A DNA stretch of 64,000 bases from Gaeumannomyces sp. JS-464 (lineage: Eukaryota; Ascomycota; Sordariomycetes; Magnaporthales; Magnaporthaceae). The stretch lies in the NCBI GenBank assembly GCA_002197995.1, contig NGZR01000001.1, positions 15,519,501 to 15,583,500 of the forward strand. The letters are read 5' to 3'. Position numbers and translations under genes: made by a program. The notes beneath the pieces were generated by a model. The model was not told the DNA's origin, made no database searches, and saw only the letters and a list, made by a program, of their open reading frames with translations. How positions within the stretch are numbered: the first letter of the stretch is position 1; each line of letters begins with the position of its first letter. Shown piece after piece: positions 11,711 through 21,791 of this stretch.

Positions 11711-12205
11711 TACGGCTTGCCTTATCCCCACGAGCTTATTACGCTGTATAAAGCTTAGCAGCGCGATCCATAAGCGCTTGGCTTGCAAATCGCCGCCGTC
11801 GATAGCTTTTGGCTGCACGCGGGCAACCGCTTCGTGAAGGACCTTTTATTACAGGTTACAAAGCCGGTTGGGGTTAAAAAGGGCCGGCTTTAAAAGACCG
11901 GCCCTTTTAGCAACGAAGCGCTAGCGGCAAGGCTTTATACGCGTACCCGCACGGGTATAAGGGCTAGCGCAAAGCGGGATTACTCCCAATAAAAATTGGG
12001 TGCTTCCCTGCAGGCACGGGACGAGGCTGACGAGGCCGAAGGTCCTATGCTTACCTTCGGCACTCCCTTGCTTTTAACACCGGCCGCTTTACCCTTCTCG
12101 CCGGCCGCCCTGCCTTTAAGGCTGGCCGGGGGGGCTTCCGCGCCCTTTCCAGCGCTTGCGCCGGCTTTTAACGAGTTTTTTTTTAATCCTTTTGCGAGTT
12201 TCTAA
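11711..12205 (+). pseudogene. Probable MULE C-terminal remnant on the far side of the gypsy insertion
   Basis: Directly after the target duplication, the plus strand reads, across stops, a basic segment (HELITLYKA, SFWLHAGNRFVKDLLLQV, then VKKGR). This resembles the basic tails of fungal MULE transposases. Its position is where the interrupted element at 1054-2485 should continue. The following open frame, 11996-12205, is Ala/Pro-rich and unrecognised. The link to the left fragment is inference from position, not from a shared unique motif. Confidence 0.35.
11877..11908. repeat. GC-rich hairpin
   Basis: An 11-bp arm AAAAGGGCCGG and its complement CCGGCCCTTTT are separated by 10 bases, forming a strong perfect inverted repeat inside the MULE-like remnant. 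It could be a by-product of element structure. No function is evident. Confidence 0.7.
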
Positions 12206-12383
12206 GCCCTTTTGTAGCTCTAGATAAACGGCCTTAACGCCGTGCCCTTGTACTTTTCCTATGTAACTTGGCGGTTTAACACCGCGTTTTTAATCGTTTA
12301 TTAATAAATTGCTCGTAGCGATAACTTTTATTTGCTTCCCTCCTGTTAATTAAGCCCTTGCCTGCATTAAAGCCTATGTTTAT

Positions 12384-13200
12384 TTATATAAGCGCCCCAT
12401 AGAAAATTGCATGGCGGCCAATATCAGGGTGGGGGTGGGTGCGGGAGCAAAAGGGTGGGTGGCCGGGAAGAGCTTCCTCTTTAAAAGCCTTTTGTAAGCT
12501 ATTAAAGGCCGTGCTTAAAAAGCCGTTAGCCGTTAATGTATTATCCAGGCATAAGTGGTAGGTGCTGTTAGGGAGGATTTGGACGGCTTTGCGGAGGCCC
12601 ATTCGAGCCCCTTTCGTTTCGCCGTTGAAAACTTGGCAGGGTGCGCTAGCCTGCCGTGCCCGGAGCTTTTGCGTTGGCCGCCCTGGTATATTACCCAGCC
12701 GTATCCAACTGCCCCGTTTTCCGCTTTAAACCCGTCGCTATATATTATAACGTTCGTGCGTGGGAGGGTGCGGAGCCACGCTATAAATGCTTTAGCGGCT
12801 GCCGGCTTATTTTGTATAGCTACCGATAGCCTTATATGTTTATACGAGAGGTGGGTAGGCCGGGTGCAAGCTGGAAAAAGTTCAGCTGTCCTTTGCAGCT
12901 GGGTTGTAAGCCTGCCGGGTAGGCCCGCCCTGGGCCCTCGGCCGTTAAAAATTTGCTGGCCGCTGGGCCAGGGGGTGGTCTTCCGGGACCGTATTAATAC
13001 GGGCTGCAAAACGAAGGCGGGCTTGTTCCAAAAGCGCTTGGGCGCCTGCGATGCCGGATTCGTAATGTAAAGCGCTAACGGGTATTGTTTTCCAGGCGGG
13101 CACAACTGCCCGGAGGGATGCGGTTAAGGCTTTATCAACCTGTTTGATTAGGTGGCCTTAGCGGTTACGCTGATATTGTGCTGGCTTATACGGGTGTGGT
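12384..13200 (-). pseudogene. LINE (Tad1-like) ORF2 remnant: RT thumb and RNase H
   Basis: On the minus strand about 13110-12930 reads PAWKTIPVSALHYESGIA and then LLEQARLRFAARINTV, the thumb segment typical of fungal Tad1/LINE ORF2. In another frame about 12790-12690 gives NVIIYSDGFKAENGAVGYGW, the start of a LINE-type RNase H domain with its first Asp. About 12600-12500 gives YHLCLDNTLTANG, the later RNase H block. The frame changes between these blocks, so the fragment is broken. It is less AT-rich than the DNA to its left. Neither the RT palm nor ORF1 is in the window. Confidence 0.7.
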
Positions 13201-14189
13201 TTGGTTATGCCCTTATACCACAGAGCACGAGCTGAGGTTCGAGGAGCATGCCGTGTTAATGGCTATGCAAGGCCCCGGGAATACTCTGCGACAAAATAGG
13301 TCATCGACAGCAAACTAAACTCCCTCTTGTTCACTCTCCGCTCGTCTAGCCGGCGAGGACATGCTTTGCGGAGCGCGTTTAGCGTTTAACCCTTTTCGCA
13401 AGCCAGCCCAACCAAGTGAAAACCTGGGCCAGCGGCTTCCGGGTGCCCAAACTTAAACACGCCGCGCGGCCGACCGCGGACGGATGCTATACCTCGCCGA
13501 CGACCGGTGCCCCGCCGAGCTGGCCGTCCGTCCTTGTCGAGGGCGCGGGACTGGCGCTCCGGGACAACCCCACAAGCCGCGCCGACTCCCGGCCAAGACT
13601 GGCAACGGCTCCATCGTCGTAGGTGCTCGAGCTTGCCGTCACGCCAGCGCCTCGTCGTCGGTATCCGCGTCAATGTCGCTGCTGCGAGTCCACCTCGAAA
13701 CGCGCTGGCCTCGGAAAGTTCCCAGCCGTCGTCCGCGCGGCGTTGGCCGTCGTCGTCAGCGACGAACAGGACGGCCAGGCCCAGTGGAGTCCTCGGCCGC
13801 AACAGGTCCGTAAAAACAGGTGCATCAGCTGGCGGAAGGGGTGGGCCGGGATGGGCTGCGTCGAAATGCGCTCCCGCTCGTGCGCGGCGAGAAAATCGGT
13901 CGCGGTTTGGGCGGGAGCCCCCGAGCTCGACAAAGCTGCCCAGCTAGTCGCGCGGCGGAAGGTTGGCGCGCCGCAGCGCTACCGCGTCGGGGTCGGGTTG
14001 CATCGTCGCTGGTGTATAGGACTAACCACCGTTTGGTGAGGCGGGCGGATGCAATATTGTCGCCATGGGGCCTAGCGGCGCGAACATAAAGACCTTGGCG
14101 TTAATCAGGCGCGGCAGCTCCGTAGCTAGGGGACTTGAGCTAGGGCTAATGTTCCGATGTCCTGTCTGTCGAAGGCCAGGAAGCCTTCT

Positions 14190-14221
<32 letters not shown>

Positions 14222-14618
14222 GGATTTGTAGGTTCGCTTACGTATGTCTCTCCTTGATGGTTGGTATGGGTCTTTTACCCGGCCTACGAAGGCGCGTGAT
14301 ACTCGGTGTATCGCAGGTAGCCAATCAAGTAGCGGAAAGCAGTCAATTTATGAAAGATGATCATGTTCCCAAAATGGGAGAGCGATGCACCTGTGGTGTA
14401 CGAGACATTCCAGCAGGGGAGCTCCTACCATACGCGAAGATATACACATTTTCCCTCCCGGCTATCAGCCTCATTCTCAGCTCCGTATTACCCCACGGCC
14501 GTATCCATGCAATCCATCATTTCTTCATACCCGCCATGCCTGGAAGATCAGTCAGCCCTGTACAGCGCACCTAGTCAGCTCAGTTCAACCCTATACTGGC
14601 TAGTTATAATCGGCCCCG
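13201..14618. other. GC-rich then simple-sequence intergenic stretch; no gene recognised
   Basis: 13386-14040 is very GC-rich and gives overlapping open frames on both strands (for example 13386-13802 minus), none recognisable and all Arg/Ala/Pro-rich as expected by chance. 14193-14221 is a run of 29 T. A Ser/Tyr/Pro-rich open frame (14357-14809 plus) overlaps the end of the next gene and matches nothing I know. Confidence 0.5.
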
Positions 14619-16047
14619 CTACAGGAACCTTTGAGTTTTCAAGCTTCCCGAGGCAGTCACTGGATTGCAGGAGATGGAGAAACAGCTTACATCCGTCAAT
14701 ATCCTCGTTAACTGTTGTGCTCTTAACACACTCGGCGGCCTTTTCGGGAGACTGCGTTTCCAAACTCTTGCAGACATCGCCAAAGCAGCGGTTATCCATG
14801 GCGCGCTGAAGGGCGTCGCCTTTCCACCCGAAGCTAAGCGTGTGTCAGTCAATTCCGGTTTAAAAAAAGAAATGGGTCTGAACTTACACGTAATCGCCGT
14901 GTTGGGAGTACCCGTTTCTGTATCACCGTTAGCATCTCTGTCAGCCTTAAGCGCGTGGCAGTGGTAAGGTGTCGATGCGGATGTTGATGGTGGGCTTCAC
15001 ACTGGAGAGGTTGGGTGAAGCGGATCTAGCGATGGGGGGATGGGGAGAAAAGACCTACTCATCGCCAGTACTCCAAACAAAAGGCTGCTGCGACTTATCC
15101 TTAGGCCACAGGTCCGGGTCATTAAACGGTGTCGTCTGTTAGTAGCGTGCTGCCGTTAGCAAAACTTAACTCAATCCATAACCCCCAACTCCAACGTTTC
15201 CAAGTCAGTGATATACGAGGAAGATGTTTACTTACATCCCATACGACCTCGTACATTACCTGCGGGATCTTCACAGGATGGCTACCGGGACAAACGCCCC
15301 CGTCATAATCATACATATCCGTGGTCGTGCCCTCCACCGGATACGCAACATGGCTCTTGTGGTCCGCGCTGTCCAGATTGACCCCATCCCAGCACGTAGG
15401 AAACGTAATAACGCTCCTGATTCCCCGGCGCAGAACTTCTTGGGCAGCGTCACGCTATCGGGGGCAGCGCAGTTCAGATTGTTGAAATCCCCGGTCTTGG
15501 GCATGCACCGGTGGCACACTTTCGGGTCGACTTTTCCCTTCTGCGCGGGGCCCCGGAGACCGGCGTCCCCAACGAGCATGCGGAACCCGGGCCTGAAAGC
15601 AGTCGTCTTGTTCTGGCCCAGCGGGGGGATGTAGTAGACCGTAATGCCGCCTATGCCCTTCAACCCCTCGCTCGGTTTCTGCGGGACTCTTTTGTACGTC
15701 CCGTTTCGAGCGCGGAAATACAGAACCGCCGTCCAGTAGTTGGAAAAATCTTCGGAGAAGGTGCACGAGGTACATCCGGACTTGGCGACGAGATCGTGCG
15801 TCTTGGGGTCCATGGACGAGTTGAAAGAATCGCCGCCGACGATTTGGTGGAGGTGAGGAGACGGAATTGACCCTGGATTAACAAGGGGGTCCAGGCGCTC
15901 GACGACTAGTTGCGAGCATTGGAATCGGAGCATGGGCGGGATAATTGCCGTCGAGGGATCAAACGGGCCTGGGTCCTGGCTGGAGACTTGGCCCACTTGA
16001 TTCAGGAGGCTGGCTAGGCCGAGGATGAGAGGCTTCCAATGTGGCAT
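14619..16047 (-). CDS. DUF1996-domain secreted protein (one frame break)
   Basis: Predicted secreted fungal protein of the DUF1996 family, whose biochemical role is not established. The start at 16047 gives a hydrophobic signal peptide ending near VSSQ. Diagnostic blocks follow: LRFQCSQLVVERLDPL, SPHLHQIVGGDSFN, CTSCTFSEDFSNYWTA, GGITVYYIPP, KIPQVMYEVVWD, FNDPDLWP and QHGDYV. Five exons fit GT..AG introns: 16047-15236, 15135-15059, 14917-14888 (only 30 nt), 14833-14691 and 14659-14619. The reading frame breaks in exon 1 at the C4 run 15423-15426, where one base appears to be missing. Everything downstream matches the family in the shifted frame, so a sequence error is more likely than a pseudogene. 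Confidence 0.85.
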
Positions 16048-16489
16048 CCTGAATGGTGCAGAGCTGATGGTGAGTGTCGAGTGGCCCGCGTGGTGCGGTG
16101 CAACAACCTGGGTACTGGGTCTTGGTTCCTAAATACTCTTGGTTCTTGCCCACCACTTCAAATCGGACGCCCTTCTTGCACGCCCTTCTAGCGCCCATCC
16201 GGAATTTTGATAAATTTCCATGCAAAGAGGCGAAATTGCTTCTATATTAACTCGGGCGGTAGATTTAGGCGCGGGCTGTCAGTTCGAGCTCTCGACGAAT
16301 TACATACGTGCCGCCCTTACCCCGCTGCCAATATCTCCTGCACTGTTCAAACAGTGAGCAACTCGGTGATTCCGGCTGAAATTGCGCCTGGATAACGATA
16401 CGGGAGGTTTATGGGGGGCCGGCTGCAAACAGCCGAGCCGCCTTTGCCGTGATGACGGTGCTGTATTCCAAGGTTAGGACCGGTGCTCG
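16048..16489. other. Intergenic, upstream of the DUF1996 gene
   Basis: This holds the promoter side of the DUF1996 gene and the decayed 3' end of the SNF2 pseudogene. I see no gene and no clear motif. Confidence 0.5.
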
Positions 16490-19155
16490 TGGACTGGTGC
16501 TATGTCGCAAAGGAGAGGATCTTTACGGGGGATCTGCCGGCAAGGCCGTGTTACAGGACCCTAGTGCCCGTTAGAGACTCTCCACGAAGGGGTTCCACTG
16601 GGGTTCGACGAGGTGAACCTTGTTGGCGGCCGTAATTGTTAGGCTTCAGGGTTTCATTGCCTTCTCGTTAGCACATGTTTTCCCCTGAGCGTGACAGGGC
16701 ATCTTGCTCACCCTACGGCCCCTGTCCCTATCGTGATCATGATTACCGGAACCTGAGGGTCATTGCTGAAGTCTTCGATAATGGCCGCCCGATGTGATGC
16801 ATCGACGCTCCCGTCTATCCGGCGGGAGTGAATCCCTCTAGCCCTAAGTAGATGCTCCAGAATGTCAAGGGTTGACGTCCACGCGGAGAAGACAATGCTA
16901 GAATTGTTTGTGGAATAGTCAATAAAGCTTTGACAGCCTTTGTGCTTGGTGTCACGGTTTTGAACTCCAGAGTTCCGTTCTGCATCACAAATATTACCTT
17001 TTGCCCTCTGACGGATAACCCTGGATCTTGTCCACTAGCTTCTTCAACTTTGAAGAATGCCCAGACCAATCCGTGGTCGTTGGACTGCCAGTTACTGCTG
17101 GGATTGGGACTCCAAAGCTGGGAGGGGACTGTGACACCGGGGTCAGCGTTCTGTACTTCTGCTTGCCACATTGTGGACAAAACTCCTCGGCACTCAGCCC
17201 CATCTCTGCGTCTGCGCACTGCTCGCAGAGCCCGCTGTCAGGATCCCCTAGGGGTGCAAGACCTCCCGAACTGCCAGTACTAGCGGAAGGTCGGAAGGTG
17301 CCGTTGTTGCAGAGGAGCCTCGTTCGCATCATGGGCGCGAACATGATATTGTATCTCCTGGGCGCTTTTGACCTGCCGCCACCGAGGCCGACAGCATCAC
17401 CCATCCGCCTTCGGCATTCGCCCAAGGCACTGGCTCGTTCATCATCCTCTGCTGGGGTCTGATCGACATCAACCAGCTCCTCTGCCGCATCCGGGAGTTC
17501 GAGGCAGCCGGAACCGCGGCGCAGGCATATGCATGCTAGCAGAGCCCTGAGATTGTGACACCGGTCCTCACCTCCTCCCCCGAGCGGTTTTAGTATGTGA
17601 TCCCTAAAGCTGGCTGATTGTGAAAACGGCCGGATGTCGAGGAAGCTGGCGAGGCTTGCGAGGTCGTTGGGGCTATTCTGCACGGGCGTTCCAGTTAGAC
17701 ACTACCTTCGTTGGCTAACAAGAATTTTGGCAGCCTTGAAACGCCTGGTAGATTGGTTGTGGATCCAGTGGGCTGTGGCAATGTCAGCACTCGGTTCCCG
17801 CGGCGAGGACGAAACCTTGGCCGGAGATCCAGAACAGACCTTCGCCGAGAACCACTCAGTACCAGATGATGTTCTGCAGCACCTTGTCTTTCTGGGATTT
17901 CTTGCCGTCCTCCGCTAGCGTGGAGTAGGTGGTGATGACGACGTCACTTCGAATCTGGACAAGGGCTGCCGGACTTTTGGCGCGTTTGTGGCCGTGGAAC
18001 TCGCAGGCTACAAGCCGGCCTGGCTTGACATGTCTGGGTGGAGTTAATACGATCCCCATCAGGGTGAGGTGTTCTTAAGGGAACATACCTTCTAATTTCC
18101 GATTGCCAAACGTTCATGAGTTCTGCATATGTAGTCAGCTCTTAATCACACTGGCACTTGCGGGTTCCCTAAAGCTGGGGCGCTCACGAACGGATGGCAC
18201 CACTACTAAAGTTGGACCGTGTGGTCTGCCACAACCGCACTGGTCGACAGAAGATACAAATTGCCTGGCGTGAAGCCGAGTCGTGGTGATTGCGGTAATG
18301 GCGGTCAAGGTTTTGCCCATGCCCATCGGATCGGCAACAATGCCTCCCATCATCGATATTGGCTCTGGGCCGGGACGCGAGCTTGTGAAATGCAGTTTAG
18401 CTCATAATCTGGTGTCTTATTATAGCAGAGGGGCAAGGTCGTCCACCTGGCACAGATGAGCAAACGCATATGGTTGCTAGCAGCTTGACAGTGTTCGAAG
18501 TCTTCCCGTCGACGGATAAACTCGACACCCTGTCGCTGGTGTCTGGCCCCAGCAGTTAGTGTACGAATTCACTAGACTACGGGGGCTGTGGGAATTTTAC
18601 TCTTCCAGGTCAGTGATTATATCGTCGTAGGTATTATTGCTGACGAGGTCACCAGCGGCCAGGGAGTCCATCAGGCCCTCAATCTCCTGCGAGAGCAGCT
18701 TGGCAGCGACCATCTCCTCGTCGATACCAACGAGGTGCGTCATGTACTCGCGGTCAGATCCCGTCCGGTAAAAGTGAGGGTTTAGATACTCTATTCCCCT
18801 GGTTAGGAAGTATGGGTGCTGGAGGTAGGCCTGGAGTTCTGATAGGGTGTCGCCGACACGAGTTGCCGCACTCTTGGGCCCCATGATGTTGACAGACACA
18901 GGAAATGCGGCTTTGGAGGATTTCTTGATGTCAGCCGCAGGAAGGGACGGCATGGAAGCGCATGCCTTTAAAGGTCTCAACGGCGCGGAGATGACGGCCA
19001 GTTGGTAAATCCAGGATGGCGACGTTGTTATCGTCGTCTGTGCAAAGTGCATGGTGAGGAGTAGGGCCAGGCTCTGCCCGGACGGGCAAGCAGACGTACT
19101 CCTCGGCACCACGGCACTTTGGGAGGGGAGAAGTCTTCGGCAAGGACGGAACTGT
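16490..19155 (-). pseudogene. SNF2/HLTF-like DNA helicase pseudogene
   Basis: The remnant keeps the order of an SNF2-family (HLTF/Rad5-like) ATPase. N-terminal region at about 18900-18600 (VSVNIMGP, YLQHPYFL, THLVGID). Walker A at about 18345 (GGIVADPMGMGKT). Motif at about 17900 (DVVITTYSTLAEDGKK). Then AHWIHNQS, CLTGTPVQNSPNDLA at about 17680, and a Cys-rich FCPQCGK segment near 17170. Helicase-C motifs lie at about 16790-16620 (AIIEDFSNDPQVPVI, then KVHLVEPQWNPF). It is dead: a TGA at 17856-17858, a TAG at 17702-17704 in place of the Trp before CLTGTP, the DEAH box read as GEAH, and a stop right after the PQWNP block. The 5' end is cut off where the AT-rich repeat begins near 19160. Confidence 0.85.
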
Positions 19156-19620
19156 TCTCCCCACGAAAACGTAATAAATAAAAATCTTTTAAACAAATAT
19201 AGAAAAAAAAGCCAGCGTATAATTTAAATAATATAAAAAAGGCAAAACAAATTCGACAGTCCAAAAATGCAATAAGGTTAGCTCCACATACACGAGCGAA
19301 CTTTTAAACAAAAATGAAATGGGCTTTATATAATTTAAATATCGAACGGCGCCTTGCTAACTTTAAAGATCGATAGCCTAAATTTCCGCCGAAAAAAGGT
19401 GTATAATAATCATCACAATAGGGAAACGGTAAGGCGTACGTGTATTAATTATAGCGGAGTTTGGCTTAGCAGCCAGGGCAAATTGCCGCCTAAATCGGCG
19501 ACCAATGGCAGCCAAATTCGGCGGCGAATTTCCGTGGAACTTACACTTCTTGTTCGTGGCACTCGTGCCGGTACCGGTCTTTGGGGTGAGAAGGCCTTCA
19601 GGTTTAATATATCCTAAAAG
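19156..19620. repeat. AT-rich repeat block truncating the SNF2 pseudogene
   Basis: Composition changes sharply from GC-rich coding remnant to AT-rich DNA near 19160. The block ends in a sequence (19480-19547) that recurs inverted at 40311-40378, so it belongs to a dispersed repeat family. No transposase frame is readable in it, which suggests a non-autonomous element or a fragment. Confidence 0.6.
19480..19547 (-). repeat. Dispersed repeat end, copy 1
   Basis: The reverse complement begins AGTGTAAGTTCCACGGAAAT and continues through TCGCCGCCGAATTTGGCTG. It matches 40311-40378 closely, with weaker similarity for a further 60 bp or so inward. The AGTGTAAGTT end points outward at both loci, as a transposon terminus would. 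No second terminus was found on the left side of this copy. Confidence 0.7.
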
Positions 19621-19672
19621 CTGTCTGTTTTTTTAAGTACAAAGAATAGGCTCATCGTACGAGCCTTGCCCG

Positions 19673-19700
<28 letters not shown>
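19673..19700. repeat. (AT)14 microsatellite
   Basis: Fourteen uninterrupted AT units. The apparent Tyr-Ile repeat proteins in overlapping frames are artefacts of this tract. Confidence 0.95.
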
Positions 19701-19703
<3 letters not shown>

Positions 19704-20266
19704 ATGCCGGAGGCCGCGGGGTGCGATCGTACGAGGCAAATCCCGGAGTCGGGATCTGACTTGGAACTTGCACAGCCTCCGTGCATGACGGCCTGGTCGG
19801 TGATCTCCGTGCCGGAGCCTCCGTGCCGGGGAGACGTTGTCTCCTGCCACGGAGCCTCGGGCCGTAGATCTCCCGCCTTCTGTAAATAGCCTCGTGCGAC
19901 CTTTGGCTGCCCATCCAACACCCCATTGTAAATTTGGATATACAGATGGACGCCATGTTTCAAGCCTCACGCCCCTAACTTAGCATATAGTGCCTAGAAA
20001 TACACCCCAGGGATTTTTAGAGGGATCATCTAGCTTTACAAAGATTTTAAAGTTGCGGTATAATAATTAGCAGTGGGGTTCCTCTTCAGCCACTTGCCTG
20101 CGTTTGAGGCCGTCGGAGACACGGAGTTGTACTCACATGAAAACGGCAGGGCCGGGCATCCAGACAAATTTGTACTTCCTTTTACTAATGGAAACCACCA
20201 CATACGAGCATGCAGCTTGCTTTTATAGTCGATGGTTGGAGACGTGAGGTTCAAGTGACTTCGAGA

Positions 20267-20291
20267 TCACGTGACCACACTGGTCATGTGA
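20267..20291. promoter_or_regulatory. Inverted repeat with E-box-like core
   Basis: TCACGTGACC and GGTCATGTGA flank a 5-base spacer (ACACT), a near-perfect inverted repeat with one mismatch. CACGTG and CATGTG are bHLH-type cores. It lies about 1.5 kb upstream of the FAD monooxygenase, so the target gene is uncertain. Binding is inferred from the motif only. Confidence 0.4.
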
Positions 20292-20421
20292 CCGCACATA
20301 GCACGTTGCAAGTCGCTACTGACTGACCGGCAACCAGCATCATGCGCTTGAGCTAGATCTCATAAAGAGATATCTCGTAGCAAGGATATCAGTGAGAAAC
20401 CTTTCTTGGGCTTCTCTCTGT

Positions 20422-20492
20422 TAAAAAAAAAAAAAAAAATAGAAAAAAAACACACACACACACACACCCCCCCCCCCCCCCCCCCCCCCCCC
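20422..20492. repeat. Composite simple repeat A-run / CA-run / C28
   Basis: Poly-A (about 17), a second A8, (CA)8-9 and a C run at 20465-20492 lie in direct succession. The poly-Pro and poly-Gly frames here are artefacts. Confidence 0.95.
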
Positions 20493-21791
20493 GCATGTAT
20501 TGATATGCTGTCTTCGCACGCATATTGTTGCCTTTCTCCCTGCTGGCTCATAACGTTGCCAGTCCGCCCTTACCCGCAAGCCCAGAGCAGGGCCGCTTTT
20601 TCACCAAAGGACGAAGGACCCGTTCGAATGCCAGTCAGTAAATCTGACACTCGCCGTTGTACCAATTCACTTCGCAAGCATTGAGGCCTGCAAACCAAGA
20701 CGCGATCTGGCATACGGGCAGGTACTTCTACTGGCTTGTGCCCAGGCACCAGGGCAGTTTGCATGTGCTCTTTGTTGAAAAGGAGACTCCGCAAGGGATT
20801 CAGGGGTAAAGCGGCCTAATGGTTGGTCAGCACGTATGTAGACCGGGCCGCATACAGTCGCGATTCATGCGGGGCGGCCCTGACAGTGGGGCTGCCGGGG
20901 AGGCTGAGCCCTCCTGGGCGGGAAAGGGTCCCTGGCACGGCACGTGAATGATCAGCGGCATGCGATTCACGATTCACGATGGGAAATTTTCTCCGGGCCT
21001 AGTTCTGCGTTTCCAGATTCGGGCTTCACTGCCTCGTCAGCGTCGTGATGGGCTGTGGTGCTCCCAGCGTCGGCCCAGTTCGCGCAGGAAATTGTTTTTA
21101 TATTGCATAGCGCGATTTCACCCCACCCCCGCCGAGGGCCTCGGTAAGTGGATGCTCCCAACGGGGCCCATCGCGACGAAAGCCAACAGTTTCGGGGGAC
21201 AGTGGGACTCGGGAGGCCGAGGCAGACATCGGCCCTGCCGTCCGTTCTTGGGCATCGCGGTGGCACCACGGGCGAATTTCAGCAACCTCCAAGGTTGACT
21301 GGCCAGTACGGCACTCTGGGATTCGCAGCAAAGGGGGTTGAGTAAGTACTCGCTGTATTTACTGACTGCAATGCAGGACACGGGCGCCAGAGACGGGGAT
21401 GGGAGGGGCAAAACCGGGGAGCCCGAACCAGGGCAGCGAGGCGTAATTGGGGAGTCGCGTGGTGGAATCCAAGCACCAGCAAGCAGGCAGCCGCGGTGTG
21501 GGTGGTGCCAGTATTGGGCGAGACACCGAAAGGACTTAGCGCGTACCCAATGTCTAAGTATAAGATGTTCCCGGGGCAGTCCACAGTCCTCTCCCCGGCT
21601 TTCGCGGACGTTTGCAGAGTGAGACAACACACATCGACGGAGACCACAACCCTTCTGCGCCGGCGTCCATTCACCCACCTGCCGCCGAACCGCCCGTGTC
21701 GCCTCACTTGCTCGCCAGTTGTGCGGACGCGGACCCGTGGAGAAGAACTAGACTCGTGGCTGGCACTGCTGCTGAACCGCTGGGCTCTGAA

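Larger units (their letters stand above)
19621..21791. other. Intergenic with simple repeats; promoter side of the FAD monooxygenase
   Basis: No coding region is recognisable. The stretch holds an (AT)n tract at 19673-19700, a CACGTG-containing inverted repeat at 20267-20291 and an A/CA/C composite tract at 20422-20492. The many short frames at 20948-21790 lack recognisable motifs and overlap one another on both strands. Confidence 0.5.

Noticed and set aside
13386..14039. Several overlapping GC-rich open frames of 68-146 residues on both strands
   Set aside because: GC-rich DNA lacks stop codons by chance. No motif, no consistent frame and no splice pattern.
14357..14809. Ser/Tyr/Pro-rich 150-residue frame on the plus strand
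   Set aside because: It overlaps the well-supported 3' exons of the DUF1996 gene and shows no family motif.
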